NCBI GenBank assembly: GCA_013407085.1
Contig: JACCGJ010020258.1
Coordinates: 124,001 to 188,000 of the forward strand
Length of the DNA stretch: 64,000 nucleotides
Direction of reading: 5' to 3'
From: Atriophallophorus winterbourni
Taxonomy: Eukaryota; Platyhelminthes; Trematoda; Plagiorchiida; Microphallidae
Position 1 is the first letter of the stretch, and each line of letters opens with the position of its first letter. A program made the translations under genes and the position numbers. Shown one piece after another: positions 1 through 11,507 of the stretch. Below the pieces are notes generated by a model. The model saw only the letters and a list, made by a program, of their open reading frames with translations. It made no database searches and was not told the origin of the DNA.

Positions 1-283
1 GTATTTTTACTCTGTCGGTGTCTGTTTTACTTGGAAAAGTTTACCCTGAAATGCCTAGAAATACAATACTTCACGGATTATTTCCTTGTCGAGATTTCCT
101 CGACCACTTTCGCTATCACCGTGGTAGATCTGCATTCAAGGTAATTCAAGGTTTTTAATGGTCTAAAAAGCAACAAGCTTTACAACAACCATAGGATGGT
201 AAAAAATTAAATTTAAGTGTTTAAACCAGACAGACAGACAGAGTAAAAGACAGACACGGACAGAGTAAAAATACCTTCTACAG
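1..283. repeat. Inverted repeat around a LINE 3' tail
   Basis: Bases 1-30 match the reverse complement of 241-274 with about one mismatch, followed by a short indel. Between them, on the minus strand, lies the 3' hairpin and tail of a CR1-type LINE (157-195), with TATGGT and ACCATT arms and a tail of CCTTGAATTA-like repeats. GACA tetranucleotides occupy about 228-265. The hairpin matches the 3' ends of the other CR1 copies in the window, so this is probably the 3' end of the minus-strand element that follows. The cause of the inversion is unknown. Confidence 0.45.
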
Positions 284-905
284 TTAGGGCGGGAATGGGG
301 TAAAAATCCGGAATATTCTTTTAAGAAGACTCAAGATATGGCAAGCTTTATTGTACACCATCCGGCAATGATGTCCAGGCTTAAGGTTACACGAACCCCA
401 TATACCGAGATCTTTCTCTGCAGTGGTCCAGACGAGATCTTGCGTGCCAAGCTGATACGTGTGGTGTAGAGATTTTCCAAGCTGCAGCATTTTACATTTC
501 GCAGGGTTAAATGGTAACTCATTTAACTGGGACCAACGAAATAAAATGCTTAGATCCCGTTGTAATGCCATACAGTCATTAACAGACCTGACACGTTTCC
601 ATATTTTAATATCATCGGCAAATAGTATCAAGTTGCATCCAATATCCTCTACTATATCGTTCATATACACCAAGAATAGAAGAGGTCCAAGCCCTGAGCC
701 TTGCGGAACTCCACTCGTGACGTCTATTTTTCTAGATAAGGTGCTGCCAACGCGAACTTGGACGTGTCTATCAGTAAGATAGTCCCTTATCTAATTCAGC
801 AATATTCCCGTTATTCCATAGAATTCGAGCATTTTAATTAAGATGTTATGGTTGACTCTATCGAAAGCTTTGGAAATATCGATGTAAGACCGATGCCCTT
901 ATAGT
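284..905 (-). pseudogene. CR1-type LINE reverse transcriptase, C-terminal half (group C, copy C1)
   Basis: Read on the minus strand, this starts just before the KAFDRVNH motif and runs through GVPQGS, the catalytic FADD and the thumb region that ends near LLKRIF. The reading frame has an internal stop near 795 and ends in unrelated sequence before the usual C-terminus. The same protein segment, almost identical, occurs at 61165-61640 inside the Gypsy element, so both belong to one family. The endonuclease and the N-terminal half of the reverse transcriptase are missing, because ORF1 is joined directly to the reverse transcriptase at about 905. It is not functional. Confidence 0.8.
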
Positions 906-1596
906 TCGTTGATTTGGGGATGCGGAACGTGCCCGTCACAGCTACATCATGCAAACCAAGTATAACACTGAGGAATCGCCATTGTAACTGATCGTGTTTG
1001 CGCTGCACCGCTTTATCAGTTGCTTCATCAGCTTCTGGAACTCCCAAAACGATTATACTTCGATCATCCCTCTGTTTCGTTTGGTTTTGTTGCTTGTTTT
1101 TTCGGGCACATTCCAACCAGGGCACATCAGCAAAGATCATTGCAGTGGTCTCTGAACGCTCCTTACGCAGGAGAAAAGAGGATAGTGTGATGTTTTCAAG
1201 ATCTCTTTCAGAGTGAACCGTGATTTTAAGCAATCTTGGCTGGTCCAGATTTGAGGAAGTAGGTTTACGATTTAGTCGTATCAATGATAGTGGTTCAACT
1301 GGCTCCAAGTCCATGTTGTTGAACAACATTTTCCATTCTTCTTTATTGTGCTTTAGCCTGTCCCCTATTAAGGTGGCACTCGTTTCCTTTACGTTGGTGC
1401 AAATCACGTTTAGTCCATGGAGCGAATGTACACTGTGTTTGGCGCTTTCGCTGGTTGCTGGACGTTTCAACTGCCTTAAATCGAATACCTATCATGTCCA
1501 CTTTGGGATTATTTTGCACCATGACTTTTGGTTTTGAACCTGAGGGTTTTCGCTGAACCTTCAGATGAACAGGTGGCTTCGGCTTCGTATGGTTAA
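906..1596 (-). pseudogene. CR1-type ORF1 C-terminal domain (copy C1)
   Basis: The minus strand encodes an ORF1 C-terminal domain with landmarks shared by all ORF1 copies here: a VICTNV segment, LIRLNR, QPRLLKITV, LENITLSSFLL, SIIVLGVPEA and TFRIPKSTNYKG. This is presumably the nucleic-acid-binding part of the LINE ribonucleoprotein. After the TFRIP segment the sequence jumps straight into reverse transcriptase, losing the endonuclease. The upstream part of ORF1 continues beyond an inserted A-group fragment (1597-1980). The frame differs between the two parts. Confidence 0.7.
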
Positions 1597-1980
1597 CTCT
1601 AACTGTCCCTCACTCGATACTCAACTGCAGACGACATTTTTTGCCGTGCGAGTTTGTTTTACTTGGAATAATCTGCCAGATAATGTTGTAAACTCACCAA
1701 ATCAGCAAGCTTTCAAGAGAAGCCTTGATGCTTTTTGACCCTAAACCCGTGTATCGAAGAAAACTATACATCTTAACACCATGCATCTACATTGGTTATC
1801 CCACCAATCGAAAACAATTTCTGCCCTTTGGATATTTACTTGATTCTTGAACTGCTCAGTAAGCAACATAATCAAATTTTTGCTTGTTATATTATTCGTT
1901 GTTGCCATATTGTTCTGTGGTTTTTTGTAAAGCTATATGCTTTTTAGACCATTAAAATTGAATTGAATTGAATTGAATTT
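1597..1980 (+). mobile_element. 5'-truncated CR1-type LINE, group A 3' end
   Basis: About 384 bp matches the last part of the full A1 element (8462-8840, opposite strand): the extreme C-terminus of the reverse transcriptase (RVCF, WNNLPDNVVN), the 3' UTR, the TGGT/ACCA hairpin (1915-1953) and a TTGAA pentamer tail. It is flanked by GTTAA at 1592-1596 and 1981-1985, a probable short target duplication. It inserted into the minus-strand ORF1 of copy C1. The 5' truncation is typical of incomplete target-primed reverse transcription. Confidence 0.85.
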
Positions 1981-2420
1981 GTTAAGGTGGCCTTTTGATG
2001 AAAAGAACGCTCCTCAAGACTCTCAGGCACATTTGCAACAGCTGAATCTTTATGTTGAAAGATCTCCCAAGATTTAGCGTTTATCTGACTGGTATTACTG
2101 TCAGTGGTTTCGGATTTATCGAAAAATATACTAGCAAACTGAGCATTTTGAGTCTCTACCGATGTATTCAACGTTTGTATGATAAGCTCTAAGCTCAGCA
2201 TCCGATCATCCAGGTTGATTTGCGCAACACTTGTTCCAGCAGTTAAATCTGCGTTTGGTTTAGCTCGAAAACTTTTGCACACGTAGCATACACCAGGCAT
2301 ATTTTCATCATTCACATTTTGCGTGACGTGCGGGAACAGTTTCGACACGTGACCGATTTGACCTTACCACTGACGACTTTCATGCAGACGACGCACGTTT
2401 CGCGCTAACGGAGACAACAA
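1981..2420 (-). pseudogene. CR1-type ORF1 N-terminal part with PHD-like zinc finger (copy C1)
   Basis: On the minus strand a cysteine pattern is visible: CVVC, then CRNC about 12 residues later, an H in the HVTQ segment, and CYVC after MPGV. This spacing resembles a PHD finger, known from ORF1 proteins of CR1-clade LINEs. The finger is split by a frameshift. The rest of ORF1 continues on the other side of the A-group insertion at 1597-1980. Upstream sequence to about 2500 is probably 5' UTR, but I cannot fix the element's 5' end. Confidence 0.6.
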
Positions 2421-2845
2421 AAAGTACAAAATCAGAGCACAAAAATCGATACGGCTGCGGTTGGTTTGTGCTGTATTGTGCCGAGTTGACGGAAAGTGAC
2501 GGGTTGTAGGGATATTTCGTCACCCGATTTAGCCGCTAATTTGCCAGATTCCCTTTGAGATTTTTGGGGTGAATTTGATTTCACGTTGTGTGTTTCTCCG
2601 AGTAGTTCCCGACAGTGGTAAACACCGATGGGTTAATCGAACAACAGAAACACAAAAGCGATTCAAATAAACGAACGAACTGTAGAAAAATCCACGGTTG
2701 ACGCACACAAAGAATGACACGTCGCAGATGGATGATTCTTGTATGAATAGATCCGACTTAGCAAGCTTTCGGATAGATATCCAAAAATCAAACCGATCGG
2801 ATGAAAACGAAGAAAGTTATATCCAAAAATATCGGAGGTCAAAAT

Positions 2846-3715
2846 TAACCTAAACGCACGTCACGTCACGTATGCATGTAGACTCTGGAACACATTTAAG
2901 AAGGTAAACATTTAAGAGTACGTTGTCCACTTCCTCTGCAGATTGCAGCACTGTTCGAAAGAGGCGAGGATCATTTTTGTGAGGAAAATTTAGGTGGCGG
3001 TTTAAACGAACTATTGATGAGGGAGTAACTGCGGCCGGTCTCATCTGACTACAGGATTTATACCACTCAACTAAGTCATGTTGTTGCTTAGCTTCGAACA
3101 GCGTTTCCCGTGAATCGGTCACGCTGGTACATATAACACTAAGGTTTATACCCGCGGATTTTTGTTTATAATTGGAGTCAGACTTTTTAGAACTGGTTTT
3201 GCTGAGTCCCTTCTCGTTTCCGTTAAGTTGAGGAGACACTGATCCCGGCGAACACTTACCTGCTTTAGTCAACATCTGCGCGGTTATCTGGGCAAATGTT
3301 GGATCGTTCGAGTATGATGGATTTTCTATCGGCACTTTGGCAGTAACCTCTAAGTCAGGTAACGATGGTGCCCTTATGACGTTTTTTAACAGTTCATTCA
3401 GTTTTGTATACTGAATTCCCGTCCATTTAGACGCGTCTCAATTTTATACTTAGGGGTTTTCGCCTCCGAGGATGATGCTGTTGGCTTGGCCTTAAGAACG
3501 TGGCAAATTTAACAAACACCGGGACAACTATCTCCATTAATAATTGATACCAAAACCGATTTTTCGAATTTTGCATGCACTTCCAACAAGGAAGCGTAAC
3601 ACGTGAAACACCTGGCCTTAGGACTAAACGACTTTTTGCAAACCGTACACATGCAGCCCGGGGCGCTTTGTTTTTTTTTTCGGGGTCATCCGGTCAGAAG
3701 AGTGAACAGCACTGT
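2846..3715 (-). pseudogene. CR1-type ORF1 with PHD-like finger (group A-like, copy A2)
   Basis: The minus strand carries a probable ORF1 start (MTPKKK at about 3692), a PHD-like finger (CTVC, CFTC, an H, then C-x-x-C after CPGV at about 3650-3490), and the ORF1 C-terminal segment with SVICTSV, SIVRLNR and DPRLF. A run of ten A residues just after the start codon shifts the frame before the finger, and a stop follows in the last cysteine pair. The coding sequence ends near 2850 without the endonuclease region. It is a broken relic. Confidence 0.65.
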
Positions 3716-4104
3716 TCAGTGGTCTATGCACAAGCAGTGGTTCTGTCGATCGATCGATGGTGAATATCGTGAGCGTGACAAAATGTGTTGTTCCGCTTTG
3801 GTAGTTGATCGCACAATGTTGAAAATATAACCAATCGAATGCGAAGAATAAGATCTTTCCGATGACGTTAATCTCTTTGAGGAATTGAAGAGTATTAGCA
3901 GCGTTGCATGCGTAGATCCAATATGGGAAAACCACGAGAAATCCGAATTCGCTCGGATTATCGAATACGGCTATGAGAGTGGTATATCCAGAAAGCTGAC
4001 TTCGAGGGGACTCCAACAAGGTATAATATATCCACGTACGTGTATGTGTAAGAACAGTATATCCTGATAATCAGGAGCTCATACTAATTCGACCGCACGG
4101 TTCG

Positions 4105-5165
4105 TCATATGCTCATCGAGTTTATGGTTAAAATCATCAATTATGATTTTTCCATATAAAACAAACCCGGTCATCAAAGAAGAAACTTCGGCAATTTGAC
4201 GCAGAGTGTGGAATGGTTAACTTTTTTAATGAGATATGCTGTCACGTTCTTCTTGCCGATGAAACAGTTGTTCAAGTGGGTGATTAGCCGTATTACAATA
4301 ATGAACAGCATGACCAAATCAACCCTGACACAGAGGAACAAAAAAATCAAATAGGTTCGGCGTTTTCATCCTCACCTCGTATGGCTTGTTGTATAGTACA
4401 GTCACCAGTTTTGTAGCGCTGTAGTATACACGTTTCAGGAAAGCCATGTCCTTCTGCAACCATTGGGATTATGCTTGAACAGCGTACTCCATTATTGCCC
4501 GGATATAGGTGTTAATTATCCGCGGGAGTATCTGCTTTGTTAAACTACCGAGAATCCCTCTGAGCAGATTCGTGTTTTGGCAGGACTTTTTGTACACGAC
4601 AGAATACTGCCGTGAAGGCTTCCGGAACCCATGAATTTGCTGGGATCCCAGAGATTATGTGAATTCGCAGGATTTACCGACGTTCAACATTTTATATTTT
4701 TGGATGTTGAATGGTAGGCAGTTTCGTAATGGACCACGTATAAAGTGCTTCGAGATCTTCTTGTTGAAGTGGGCGATTATCTTCGGTGCGCACGTTAGTC
4801 CAAACTTTGATGTAATCCGCAAAACGACATTACTGCGTAGGATAACAGATATATGGTTTGCGTAGACCAAAAAGAGTATTGGTCTAAATACTCAGCCTCG
4901 AAGTACGTCACTTTTAACTGCTACTTCGGTGGATAGTGCCTCATCAACTATAACCCTGTTAACTCTACCAGTCAAGTAATCTGCCACCCACCCCGAGCTG
5001 CACCAATTTCTAAAGCAATACGTTGTGGTTGCCACGGTAAAAGGCTATAGACAGCGAAGAAATAATCATGGATAAGGTATCCGTTACCTACAACTTGAGA
5101 CAAGCTATCAAGATTATACGTAGATTGGTTAGGCAGGAGGGTCTTGTCCTAAATCTGTGCTGTGA
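4105..5165 (-). pseudogene. CR1-type reverse transcriptase relic (group E, copy E1)
   Basis: This is nucleotide-similar along its length to the minus-strand element at 21111-25130 (copy E2), including the FADD-containing segment (4800-4870, degraded) and the C-terminal domain. E1 lacks the Penelope-like insertion found in E2, so around 4595-4625 it shows the uninterrupted site. Many stops are present. Beyond the reverse transcriptase C-terminus (towards 4105) it continues into a short segment reading DDFN, an endonuclease-like motif; E2 shares this junction. Confidence 0.6.
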
Positions 5166-6604
5166 GATGTCTACATTAGTAACGAGGGCACGCAATAACG
5201 ATTATCAGTAATAAGAAGGGAAGGCTTGTATAATGGCGGTGATACACGGGTAACAGTATGAAAAATGTGTTAGAAACATGCTAACTTAGTTGAACACAAA
5301 GCTACTCGAAGATAAACAAACGCCAATCCGTCACACACCGGACGCTGAGCCGCGAACACATTGTCGCATTAGTTTGCTAAGGATAGTGAGCAGCGTACGA
5401 AAAACCCACTGGAGTACAACTTCCTTTCCAATTTTCATTATCATATCAGACTAGGTATGAGTAACGGGACAGTATTCCAGCCCACATGCAATCTAACTTT
5501 GTGGCGCTTAACTTTTACTGGGTTCGTGATTTCAGACCACTTTCAGTTTATGAGTGTGTTGTACCATGCCTGGAAGAGGATTGTGCTTTCATACAATGTT
5601 ATGGGAAACGTTGGTAATTATCATTGGATTTGCTGCTAACAGCGTGATAAAATTCATTTGTCACCGAGTGTGAGCTACATATATAAAAGACCGGAGTCCC
5701 ATTTTATTCTTATTCTCAATCAAATATCTATCAGGGTGTACGCAACATGGCAGCATTCAAGCAAACGTGCGATCTATGACTGCGATGCAATTTGCATCAG
5801 TTAATCATGTAATGCCGTCGAAGACGTGGGATTACAATAATTACTAGGGTAGACATGCCTGATGTAATCAAATAATATGGAGTCTCGAGTTGGGAACTTT
5901 CATTGTTCATCGTGTCTGATTTTAGAAATGCAACAAAGGGATTTGCTACTGGTTAGTATTCTTAAACATGGCACAAATTTTTAAACATCACGTTAGAGTA
6001 CCGAAGACTTATGATATTTCATCCGTGTGAGCGTAAACTGTATCTGATTGTATCAGATGGATTCGGTTGTCAGAGGCTATAGAAGTCGGGCGTGATTGAA
6101 GCTTTCGTGGAAAAGGGAGCTTATCCCCGAGTCCATTCCGGCTATAACAACCTTGGAACCAACCGTCAGTACTAAATTTCAAGAACGAAATTATTCCTGT
6201 TAATCTAATTTCAATATTCATGATTCAAGAATTCATGGTCACAAAAAGCACATGACTTCACAATTACCATATCAGAGTAAATAGTTGTTTATGAAAAAAG
6301 AATAAAAATATTTATGTAATGTCAAGTATGGTCCAGTTGAGTATTCAAACTTTCGTCAAAAAGCAGATGACGTTAAATCGTTATCCAACAACTAATTGTC
6401 CAAATTTCTAATGAAAGTGTCGAAGCTAGAGCGATGACAATAGTTTCGGGATGGCATTCCGAAGGAAACAGACACACAGAATAAAAAATATCGGCGACAG
6501 CTGATACGAGAGTGGTGAATTTGTAGTGTCATTGAGTGGCTGCGTGTTGTTGTGACTCACGGTATTCGAATAGACGTTCTAAAGGATGATGCATGTAATT
6601 TAAT
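5166..6604. other. No recognised coding sequence
   Basis: No convincing protein similarity or repeat was seen here. The only notable signal is a TATATAAAA box at 5680-5688, followed 58 bases later by an ATG that opens only ten codons. Without a downstream gene this is weak evidence for a promoter. Open frames shorter than 75 codons look random. Confidence 0.4.
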
Positions 6605-7740
6605 ATTTTTTATGTTAGTATCACAACACTCCGAAGGCTTCTCTGAAAGGGAGTAGGAAGTCTCAGTTTTTGCAATCGTTTATCGTACGTTCGCTTACGG
6701 AAACTACTTGCGAGTTTGGTTCCACGATGGTATATTTTTATAAAACAATAGTATTTCTTTTTGAACCACAGAGTCCAAGCTTGTGATGCATGCTCCATGG
6801 AAGGAATTAAGTAGGCTTCCATGATGGTGCGCAACGTTCCAGGCGAGAAGGTTCCGAAAATCCGTCGAAACATACGCAGAATCTTGGAAGCACGCATGTA
6901 GATGACCTCAAAAAGCAGGCTGTTCTTTAGGTTGCTGCTTACCAAGACTCCAAGATGCCTTTCCTACTCAGTCGAGCTCAAAATCTTGTGCCCTAAGTAA
7001 TATAAGTACTGAAATAGCTTACCAATTTGCAACACCTTGCATTTTTTTGGAAATTGAATGGCAGCTTATTCCGTACCGACACCCTGGTTGAGGTCGTCTC
7101 TGGTAGGTCGTTGGTGTAAAACAAGTAAATAACCAGTTATTGTACCCCGTTCATTCCAACGATCGCCTTGCGCCCACTGAGTTAACTTTTAAGCCATACA
7201 ACAAAGTGTGGATGCTAGCTCCTTCATCAAACGCTTGGGTCCAGTCGTTTAACATCGTCAACAAATTTGTCAAGAATGAGCGAGATTAGCGAAAACATTG
7301 CTACGCTACAGAGAGTATATTTGTGACTCCGTCACTATACGCTTTAGATCTTTGAATATCACAGGCAGTATGGTGACAGGACGGTAGTTTGCAGGATCCT
7401 AACTTCTACCACCATTGTAGATACATGAAATTATCGCTCTCTTCCAAGCGGTTGGAATTACTCCTTCAGTTAGAGAATGTTTAAACAATTCACTCAATGG
7501 TTCACACTGCAGCTGGTCAAAAGATTTCAGTACAGTTGGTGTGAATCCATCCGCTGCAGGGGATTTACTAGGGTTCATTCGACACAAATGTCGTTGTATA
7601 ACAGCGGAATTGACCGCAATTTCTGTCAGCTGCTGCGACACAGATGATGCAGGTAATTCCTCAGTCGATCTAATCGTTAACGGACTAATCACTTTAGCAG
7701 AAAATTGAGCGAGCGCATCAGCTGTATATTGAGACTGTTA
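6605..7740 (-). pseudogene. CR1-type reverse transcriptase relic (group F)
   Basis: The minus strand encodes, in order, an N-terminal reverse transcriptase segment (7399-7692) with the SPAADGFTP motif and WKRAIISCIYNGG, then a heavily eroded palm region (about 6950-7390), then the C-terminal thumb/connection segment (6610-6945) with FRRIFGTFSP, QAWTLW and IYHRGTKLA. These are the same landmarks as in the intact A1 protein, but divergent enough to be a separate group. Endonuclease and 3' tail were not found. Frames are broken. Confidence 0.7.
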
Positions 7741-7825
7741 ATCCATTCGCAGTAAGCACAGAAAACACACGTCGTTTCACTCCCGATCGAGCATTGATAA
7801 ATTTGGATTTCATTCCTTTTTCAAA

Positions 7826-8456
7826 GAGAGAAAGCATCCAAGAACAATTTTGGTAAGCAAAGCTGCATGGTGTCGTGTGATTTCATAATCTGTGACAACC
7901 GTCATTCTCTGTTTTTGACAAGTTCATTTGCATATCGTTCTTTCCAGGTTAAGAGGCGTAAGTCGGATTATCTTTTTGACCAAAATAGATTTCTCTATCT
8001 GGTTTCAATCCACACTCGACAGTCATTAAGCGTGGCATTGCGCTCCATTGCTGATTGTGTGTCGCAGTTGAAGATTTATTTCTTGGTTCATTTGATAGGG
8101 CTTCATCAATTCGGACAGTATTTGATTAAGAGTGGGCTGCATTTATATCCGTATTTCTGTACCCGCTAAAGATTACACATTTTGTGATTTTGTGTGTCCA
8201 GCATTTCCAGTTGGAACGTACAGTATCAAACATGGTACTCATAAGGAAGTATATTATTAGTGGACGTGGCCCATTACATTTGTAATTCTCCGAGGAAGGC
8301 AGTCCGAAAGTATCAACGACAACTGTCTTTTCGACAAAAATATAGTATCCGCCAGAAAGCTCCATTGCCTGTAGTCATGCTCAGCTCACTCCTATGCCTC
8401 AGGATTGCCTGCCAGCTCTGGAACTGCGACGATGATGAGATTTCGGTTTGATGTCA
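7826..8456 (-). pseudogene. ORF1 C-terminus and ORF1/ORF2 junction (group A, copy A3)
   Basis: The minus strand repeats the A1 segment at 11425-12060: the VVDTF, KCNGPRPL and SNWKCW landmarks, then a glutamine- and serine-rich linker, ending where ORF2 would begin. It has stops and ends abruptly at both sides. It lies immediately next to the 3' tail of A1 (8462), so A1 either inserted beside it or the two were joined by recombination. Confidence 0.65.
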
Positions 8457-8652
8457 TTCTTATTCAATTCAATTTTAATGGTCTAAAAAGCATATAGCTT
8501 TACAGAAAACCACAGAATAATATGACAACAACGAATAATATAACAAGCAAAAATGGGATTAGATTGCTTACTGGGCAGTTCAAAAATCAAGTAAATATCC
8601 AAGGGCAGAAATTGTTTTCGATTGGTGCGATAACAAATGTAGGTATATGGTG

Positions 8653-11505
8653 TTAAGATGTATATTTTTCTTCAATGCACGGGTTTAGGGTCAAATAGGC
8701 ATCAAGGCTTCTCTTGAAAGTTTGCTGGTTCGGTGAGTTCACAACATTATCTGGCAGATTGTTCCAAGTAAAACAAACTCGCACGGCAAAAAAATGTCGT
8801 CTGCAGTTTAGTCTCGAGTGAGGGACAGTTAGAGTAAGTGTGTGAGCTCTTGTATTATGCGAGCTCCGTAGATTCAATAAGCATTGTAGAGGGTGATTTT
8901 CAGTATTCAAAATATTGTAAACCAGAATCAAATCGCCTCGGATACGACGACGTGGATAATCAAATAAATTCAGCGTTTTGATTCGCTCATTGTAGGGTTT
9001 CCGGCTGAGTCCAGTGACAAGTTTGGTAGCTCGATGATATATTCGTTGCAAAGTCGCAACATCTTTTTTAAGCCATGGCGACCATGCTTGAACCGCATAT
9101 TCCATCGTGGGCCTGATATACGTATTTATAATACAGGGAATTGTCTGTTTTGAGAACCTACCGAAAATTCTCTTTAGGAGTGACAATTTCTGTGATGTTT
9201 TGCGATAGACGTAGTTGCAGTGGCTCGACATCCCTAGGGTGTTGCTTATTAACACACCCAAGTCCCTTTGTTCCATGGTCCACGAGAGGCTGTGTGTTCC
9301 AAGAAAATACTGGTACTCCACATATTTGCCAATGTTTAACATGTGACACTTTTGGAAATTGAAAAATATGCGATTTTTTAGGGACCAAGCCTGGAGGTTG
9401 TCCAGATCCTTCTGGAGCAGTTCGCAGTCCTCCGACTTACTTATCTTAGACCAAACTTTTATATCGTCCGCGAACAGTACGATTTTGCATTTGATGAGAG
9501 CTGGTATGTCATTAGCATAAAGCGCGAAGAGGATTGGTCCGAGGACGGATCCCTGAGGCACTCCACTTGTCACGGCTACCGACTTCGATAGAGCACCGTC
9601 CACAGAGACTTGAACAAACCGATCAGTCAGGTAATTTTCTAACCATGCTAACAGACTGCCAGTGATACCACAACGTTCCAGCTTCTGCAAGAGAATACTG
9701 TGGTTTACACGGTCAAATGCTTTCGACATATCGAGGTAACATACATGGATAGTATCCCCAGCATCCACTGCTCGAGTCCAGTCGTCAAGGGTGAGGAGAA
9801 GGTTAGTAAGGCAGGAGTATCCCCTTCTAAAACCGTGTTGGGCTCCCGAAAATAGCTTATTTTCCTCAAGGTATTTGCTCAGTTTTTTTGCCACGATCCT
9901 TTCGAGTACCTTGGATACGGCGGACAACAAAGTAACAGGTCTGTAATTTGCGGGCTCCGAACGCACCCCGCCTTTGAAAATCGGGGAGATTATACCAGAT
10001 TTCCATTCAGTCGGTATGACACTTTGCGACAACGATTCGCAGAATAACTGAGTTAGAGGTCCGCATAGAGATTGTGCACAATGCTTGAGTATATTCGGGG
10101 TAATTTTATCACAACCAGGGGATTTTCTGGGATTCAACGATAGTAGTGTTCCCAGCACCTCTTCTTTGTTGATGGTTATTGTGTCCAATGGTAGAGGATG
10201 CGTTATTTCTGGATCCATTTGTATATCCACGGTTTCCTTTGGACAAAATACTGTAGCATAATAATTTACCAAAGCATCCGCGGTGTCAGCTGCATTTGTG
10301 GTCATTCCAGTGGGCGTCCGCAAGGCCGCAACTCCTGGTTTCACTGAACACTGCTTGTTCACAATCTGGTAAAGAAGCTTGGGATTCCGTTCCATTTTAG
10401 ACATTATGACAGCTTGATACTGTATTTTGTCTTCAGCAATAAGTTTGATGACCTGGTTTCTTAGTTTTCTAAAGGTCTCCCATGTGGCATCGGTGGTTAA
10501 CTGGCGATGGTTTATCCAAGCCTTATTTCGCAGTTTAATCCATTTCCGAGTGCGACTGCGGATTTTAAATTCGAATGCCTTTCCACACTGTTTTGGTACG
10601 AATGCCGAGTGTGAGTTGATTTCCCGGTGTAGATTGGTCAAAATGCTACACCACTGCTCTTTTACTCCTATGCCTTCAATTTGCCAATCGTTAATCAAAC
10701 TTAGGGCGTTTGATAATTTTGATAGGCATACCTTTCTGATGAATTTTGTTCTATCGTTTGCTCGCTCTGCTCGACATAGGTAGTCAAAATTCAAGACCAA
10801 ATGGTCGCTCGAACCTAGCGGACAATCGTATGTAATGCTTTCGACGGAGTCCTCTTCAGTTGTCAAGATAAGATCGAGCATTGAAGGCATATCTCTCCCT
10901 CTGTATCTTGTATTGCTTTCAACGTGATTATACAAAGGAATTTCGTCAAACAGCTGCTGGAAGATGGCAGCAGTGGAGGTGTGAGAAATTTTGTTCGTCT
11001 TCAGCAAGTTAGGCAGATTAAAGTCTCCCATGATCAAGATTCTGGTATGATATCTCGAGGCAATCAAGCGTAGCTTGTCGAGTAGATTCGTATTATACAC
11101 TTCCGGGGCTGCTGGTGGGCGATAAATTACGCCGATTGTGCAATCATCGCCTGTAGCCGTTGTCAACAAACACCATAGCGTGTCCTGAAGCACCAAGTCG
11201 GAATCCGTCATTTCTCTGCACTTGAGTCTCTGATCATAATAGAGTGCCACACCTCCTCCACGTGATGCACGGTCTCGGCGGAGCAGTGACATGCCAGCAA
11301 TCTCTAACTCACAATCGTGGATTTCCGGGCTCAGCCAAGTTTCGGTAATGGCAATTAGCTGAGGTCGTTTAGTCTCAAACCGAGCGACAAGTTCGGCAAA
11401 TTTGTTAATCAAGCATTGGGCATTGGGATAGAGGCATCCAAGAACAGTTTTGGTAAGCAAATATGGATGGTGTCGTGTGATGTCATAGTCTGAGACAACC
11501 GTCAT
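8653..11505 (-). CDS. CR1-type ORF2: endonuclease plus reverse transcriptase, intact
   Basis: This 950-residue protein nicks target DNA and copies the LINE RNA at the nick. The N-terminal apurinic-type endonuclease shows AITETW (about residue 55), LLRRDRASRGGG, MGDFNLPN (about 165) and SSDHLVL (about 235). The reverse transcriptase shows YRPVTLLS, HGFRRGYSC, MSKAFDRVNH, TSGVPQGSVLGP and the catalytic FADD (about residue 680), followed by the usual C-terminal domain. I chose the ATG at 11505; a GTG two codons upstream also lies in frame. The ORF1 stop TGA (11510-11508) lies two bases upstream, suggesting coupled translation. All visible catalytic motifs are intact. Confidence 0.93.
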   Translation of the reverse strand: MTVVSDYDITRHHPYLLTKTVLGCLYPNAQCLINKFAELVARFETKRPQLIAITETWLSPEIHDCELEIAGMSLLRRDRASRGGGVALYYDQRLKCREMTDSDLVLQDTLWCLLTTATGDDCTIGVIYRPPAAPEVYNTNLLDKLRLIASRYHTRILIMGDFNLPNLLKTNKISHTSTAAIFQQLFDEIPLYNHVESNTRYRGRDMPSMLDLILTTEEDSVESITYDCPLGSSDHLVLNFDYLCRAERANDRTKFIRKVCLSKLSNALSLINDWQIEGIGVKEQWCSILTNLHREINSHSAFVPKQCGKAFEFKIRSRTRKWIKLRNKAWINHRQLTTDATWETFRKLRNQVIKLIAEDKIQYQAVIMSKMERNPKLLYQIVNKQCSVKPGVAALRTPTGMTTNAADTADALVNYYATVFCPKETVDIQMDPEITHPLPLDTITINKEEVLGTLLSLNPRKSPGCDKITPNILKHCAQSLCGPLTQLFCESLSQSVIPTEWKSGIISPIFKGGVRSEPANYRPVTLLSAVSKVLERIVAKKLSKYLEENKLFSGAQHGFRRGYSCLTNLLLTLDDWTRAVDAGDTIHVCYLDMSKAFDRVNHSILLQKLERCGITGSLLAWLENYLTDRFVQVSVDGALSKSVAVTSGVPQGSVLGPILFALYANDIPALIKCKIVLFADDIKVWSKISKSEDCELLQKDLDNLQAWSLKNRIFFNFQKCHMLNIGKYVEYQYFLGTHSLSWTMEQRDLGVLISNTLGMSSHCNYVYRKTSQKLSLLKRIFGRFSKQTIPCIINTYIRPTMEYAVQAWSPWLKKDVATLQRIYHRATKLVTGLSRKPYNERIKTLNLFDYPRRRIRGDLILVYNILNTENHPLQCLLNLRSSHNTRAHTLTLTVPHSRLNCRRHFFAVRVCFTWNNLPDNVVNSPNQQTFKRSLDAYLTLNPCIEEKYTS

Positions 11506-11507
11506 TG

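Noticed and set aside
838..1470. C-terminal end of the 210-residue frame as a novel ORF1 variant
   Set aside because: The last 20 or so residues are reverse transcriptase sequence read out of frame after a deletion.
3624..4019. 131-residue minus-strand frame as a gene
   Set aside because: Only its end (MTPKKK) corresponds to an ORF1 start. The rest has no similarity and low-complexity character.
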